Assembly (NCBI RefSeq): GCF_019244115.1 | Contig: NZ_JAFATE010000557.1 | Location: 1 to 51,192, forward strand | From: Bradyrhizobium sp. | Lineage (GTDB): Bacteria > Pseudomonadota > Alphaproteobacteria > Rhizobiales > Xanthobacteraceae | Reading direction: 5' to 3' | Length of the DNA stretch: 51,192 bases | Shown: positions 50,396 to 51,192 of the stretch, one piece after another | Numbering within the stretch: the first letter of the stretch is position 1 | How the letters are laid out: the number at the start of each line of letters is the position of its first letter | Made by a program: the position numbers and the translations under genes | The notes under the pieces: generated by a model | Told to the model about the DNA's origin: nothing | Database searches by the model: none | The model's input: only the letters and a program-made list of their open reading frames with translations

Positions 50396-50431
50396 CCTTA
50401 CGACGTCCCCAAGCAAACAAGGAGAACGACC

Positions 50432-50896
50432 ATGACCCCGCGAATGAATTTCATGCAAGCTGCCCCCGACACCATCAAGGCCTTGACGGCGCTGGAAGCG
50501 CAAATCCAGGGATCCGGCCTCGAACAGTCGCTGATCGAGCTGGTCAAGACCCGCGCCTCGCAGATCAACGGCTGCGCCTACTGCATCAACATGCACACCC
50601 AGGATGCGCGCAAGCATGGCGAAACCGAGCAGCGGCTCTATCTCCTGAACGCGTGGCGGGAATCGCCTGTCTTTTCCGGGCGCGAGCGCGCAGCGCTCGC
50701 CTGGACCGAGGCAGTGACGCTGATCGCGGACACGCACGCACCGGACGATCTCTACCAGGACGTGCGCAAGCATTTTTCGGACGCCGAGACTGTCAACCTG
50801 ACCATGCTGATCGCAACCATCAACGCCTGGAACCGGCTCGCGATCTCGTTCCGCGCCGTGCCGCCGGTGCGGGCGAAGGCGGCCAGCGCGGCGTAG
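50432..50896 (+). CDS. AhpD-like carboxymuconolactone decarboxylase-family protein
   Basis: A 154-residue protein of the CMD/AhpD fold. It has ELVKTRASQINGCAYCINMH with the redox pair C-A-Y-C and the following His (near 49-56), then ARKHGETEQRLYLLNAWRES and FSGRERAALAWTEAVTLIAD, typical of the alkylhydroperoxidase-like core. Such proteins are peroxidase-linked thiol proteins or decarboxylases. The ATG has AAGGAGAA upstream. It is 36 bases after the MFS remnant, so it may once have been in an operon with an exporter. Confidence 0.9.
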   Translation: MTPRMNFMQAAPDTIKALTALEAQIQGSGLEQSLIELVKTRASQINGCAYCINMHTQDARKHGETEQRLYLLNAWRESPVFSGRERAALAWTEAVTLIADTHAPDDLYQDVRKHFSDAETVNLTMLIATINAWNRLAISFRAVPPVRAKAASAA

Positions 50897-50925
50897 AGTT
50901 CAGGCGCGAGCCATTTGTTGAAGGC

Positions 50926-51031
50926 TGTCATGCCGCGGGAAAGCGGGGCATCCAGTATTCCAGAGACGTCAGTGCTTTAGCCGATAGGCCGCGGCGTACT
51001 GGATCGCCCGGTCGAGCCGGGCGATGACAGC
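50926..51031. repeat. R5-related repeat, copy 2
   Basis: TGTCATGCCGCGGGAAAGCG GGGCATCCAGTA at one end and TACTGGATCGCCCGGTCGAG CCGGGCGATGACAG at the other form a long imperfect inverted repeat between the AhpD-like gene and RNA copy C. It is diverged from 24562-24646. Confidence 0.75.
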
Positions 51032-51095
51032 TGAGAGTGGGATAGAGGTTCGCGTTCTCGCGACATGAGTTGTCCGAGCTTTGGATTTCGTTTCG

Positions 51096-51192
51096 CCGCT
51101 CTGAGATCAGAGGGCGCAGGGAAAGCCGGGTGCCGATCGCACCCATGGGCCCCGAGCAATAGGGTAGAAAGCTCGGGGGTAGGACCACAGGT
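51096..51192 (+). ncRNA. R3 structured RNA candidate, copy C (cut by window end)
   Basis: Hairpin 1 CTCTGA/TCAGAG (51099-51112), the 5' arm of the closing stem GCGCAGGGAAAGCCGGG (51114-51130), inner hairpin GGGTGC/GCACCC (51128-51133/51139-51144), hairpin CCCCGAGC/GCTCGGGG (51150-51157/51171-51178) and the box ACCACAGGT at the very end. The GTTCTCGCGAC block at 51054-51064 matches the upstream block of copies A and B at similar spacing. The rest lies outside the window. Confidence 0.68.

Overview
The window looks like chromosomal DNA of a high-GC alphaproteobacterium of the Bradyrhizobium/Rhodopseudomonas group (Nitrobacteraceae). This rests on the protein families (TorF-type porin, SbmA/BacA-like ABC transporter, zinc-free L36, glcDEF, LDH2/LLM/FAH catabolic genes) and on several families of short intergenic palindromic repeats. 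It is inference from sequence; no database was searched. No phage, transposase, CRISPR array, rRNA or tRNA was seen.

Layout. 1-5121: 3'-truncated L-lactate permease, a divergent BclA-like ABC transporter and a porin. 5709-13814: a lysine-rich histone H1-like protein and glycolate oxidase genes, with glcE-glcF separated from glcD by an opposite-strand cassette (monooxygenase-like, alpha/beta hydrolase, double monooxygenase-like), then a class I cytochrome c. 14063-21864: housekeeping and accessory genes (hydrolase, small secreted proteins, TPR protein, L36, a divergent MaoC-like/amidohydrolase pair, a HAD dehalogenase, a frameshifted YbaK-type deacylase, a beta-lactamase-fold hydrolase). 21865-22810: a gene-free stretch of repeats with a structured RNA candidate. 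22811-25290: a LysR regulator divergent from pirin and WrbA. 25350-36309: a Wzx/Wzy-type polysaccharide cluster (acyltransferase, GT4, O-antigen-ligase-like polymerase, GT2, DUF6492, flippase, Wzc-like co-polymerase with a degenerate P-loop, WecG/TagA-type transferase); no priming transferase or Wza is in the window. 36310-38444: repeats, a second RNA copy, DUF1080 and cupin secreted proteins. 38559-43202: a 1547-residue GAFx6-GGDEF-EAL protein. 43492-46715: a tight LDH2-LLM-FAH catabolic operon. 46810-51192: small protein, Tat-exported GH1 glucosidase, NHL protein, MFS remnant, AhpD-like protein, and a third RNA copy cut by the window end.

The most interesting non-coding signal is the RNA element at about 22324-22495 (minus), 36514-36693 (plus) and 51096-51192 (plus, truncated). 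Three stems are kept by compensatory base changes, and the two full copies end in a GNRA-capped, U-tailed terminator. The most interesting proteins are the six-GAF c-di-GMP protein, the co-polymerase with a dead P-loop, and the cassette lodged inside the glycolate oxidase locus, which has three strong palindromes around it.

Intergenic repeat families named here: R1 (CTCTCCCC/GGGGAGAG elements), R2 (GTAGGGTGGGC), R3 (the RNA element), R4 (GTCATTGCGAG), R5 (GTCATGCCCGGG), R6 (GAGCATGAT). Most long open frames opposite the genes are high-GC shadows and were left out.
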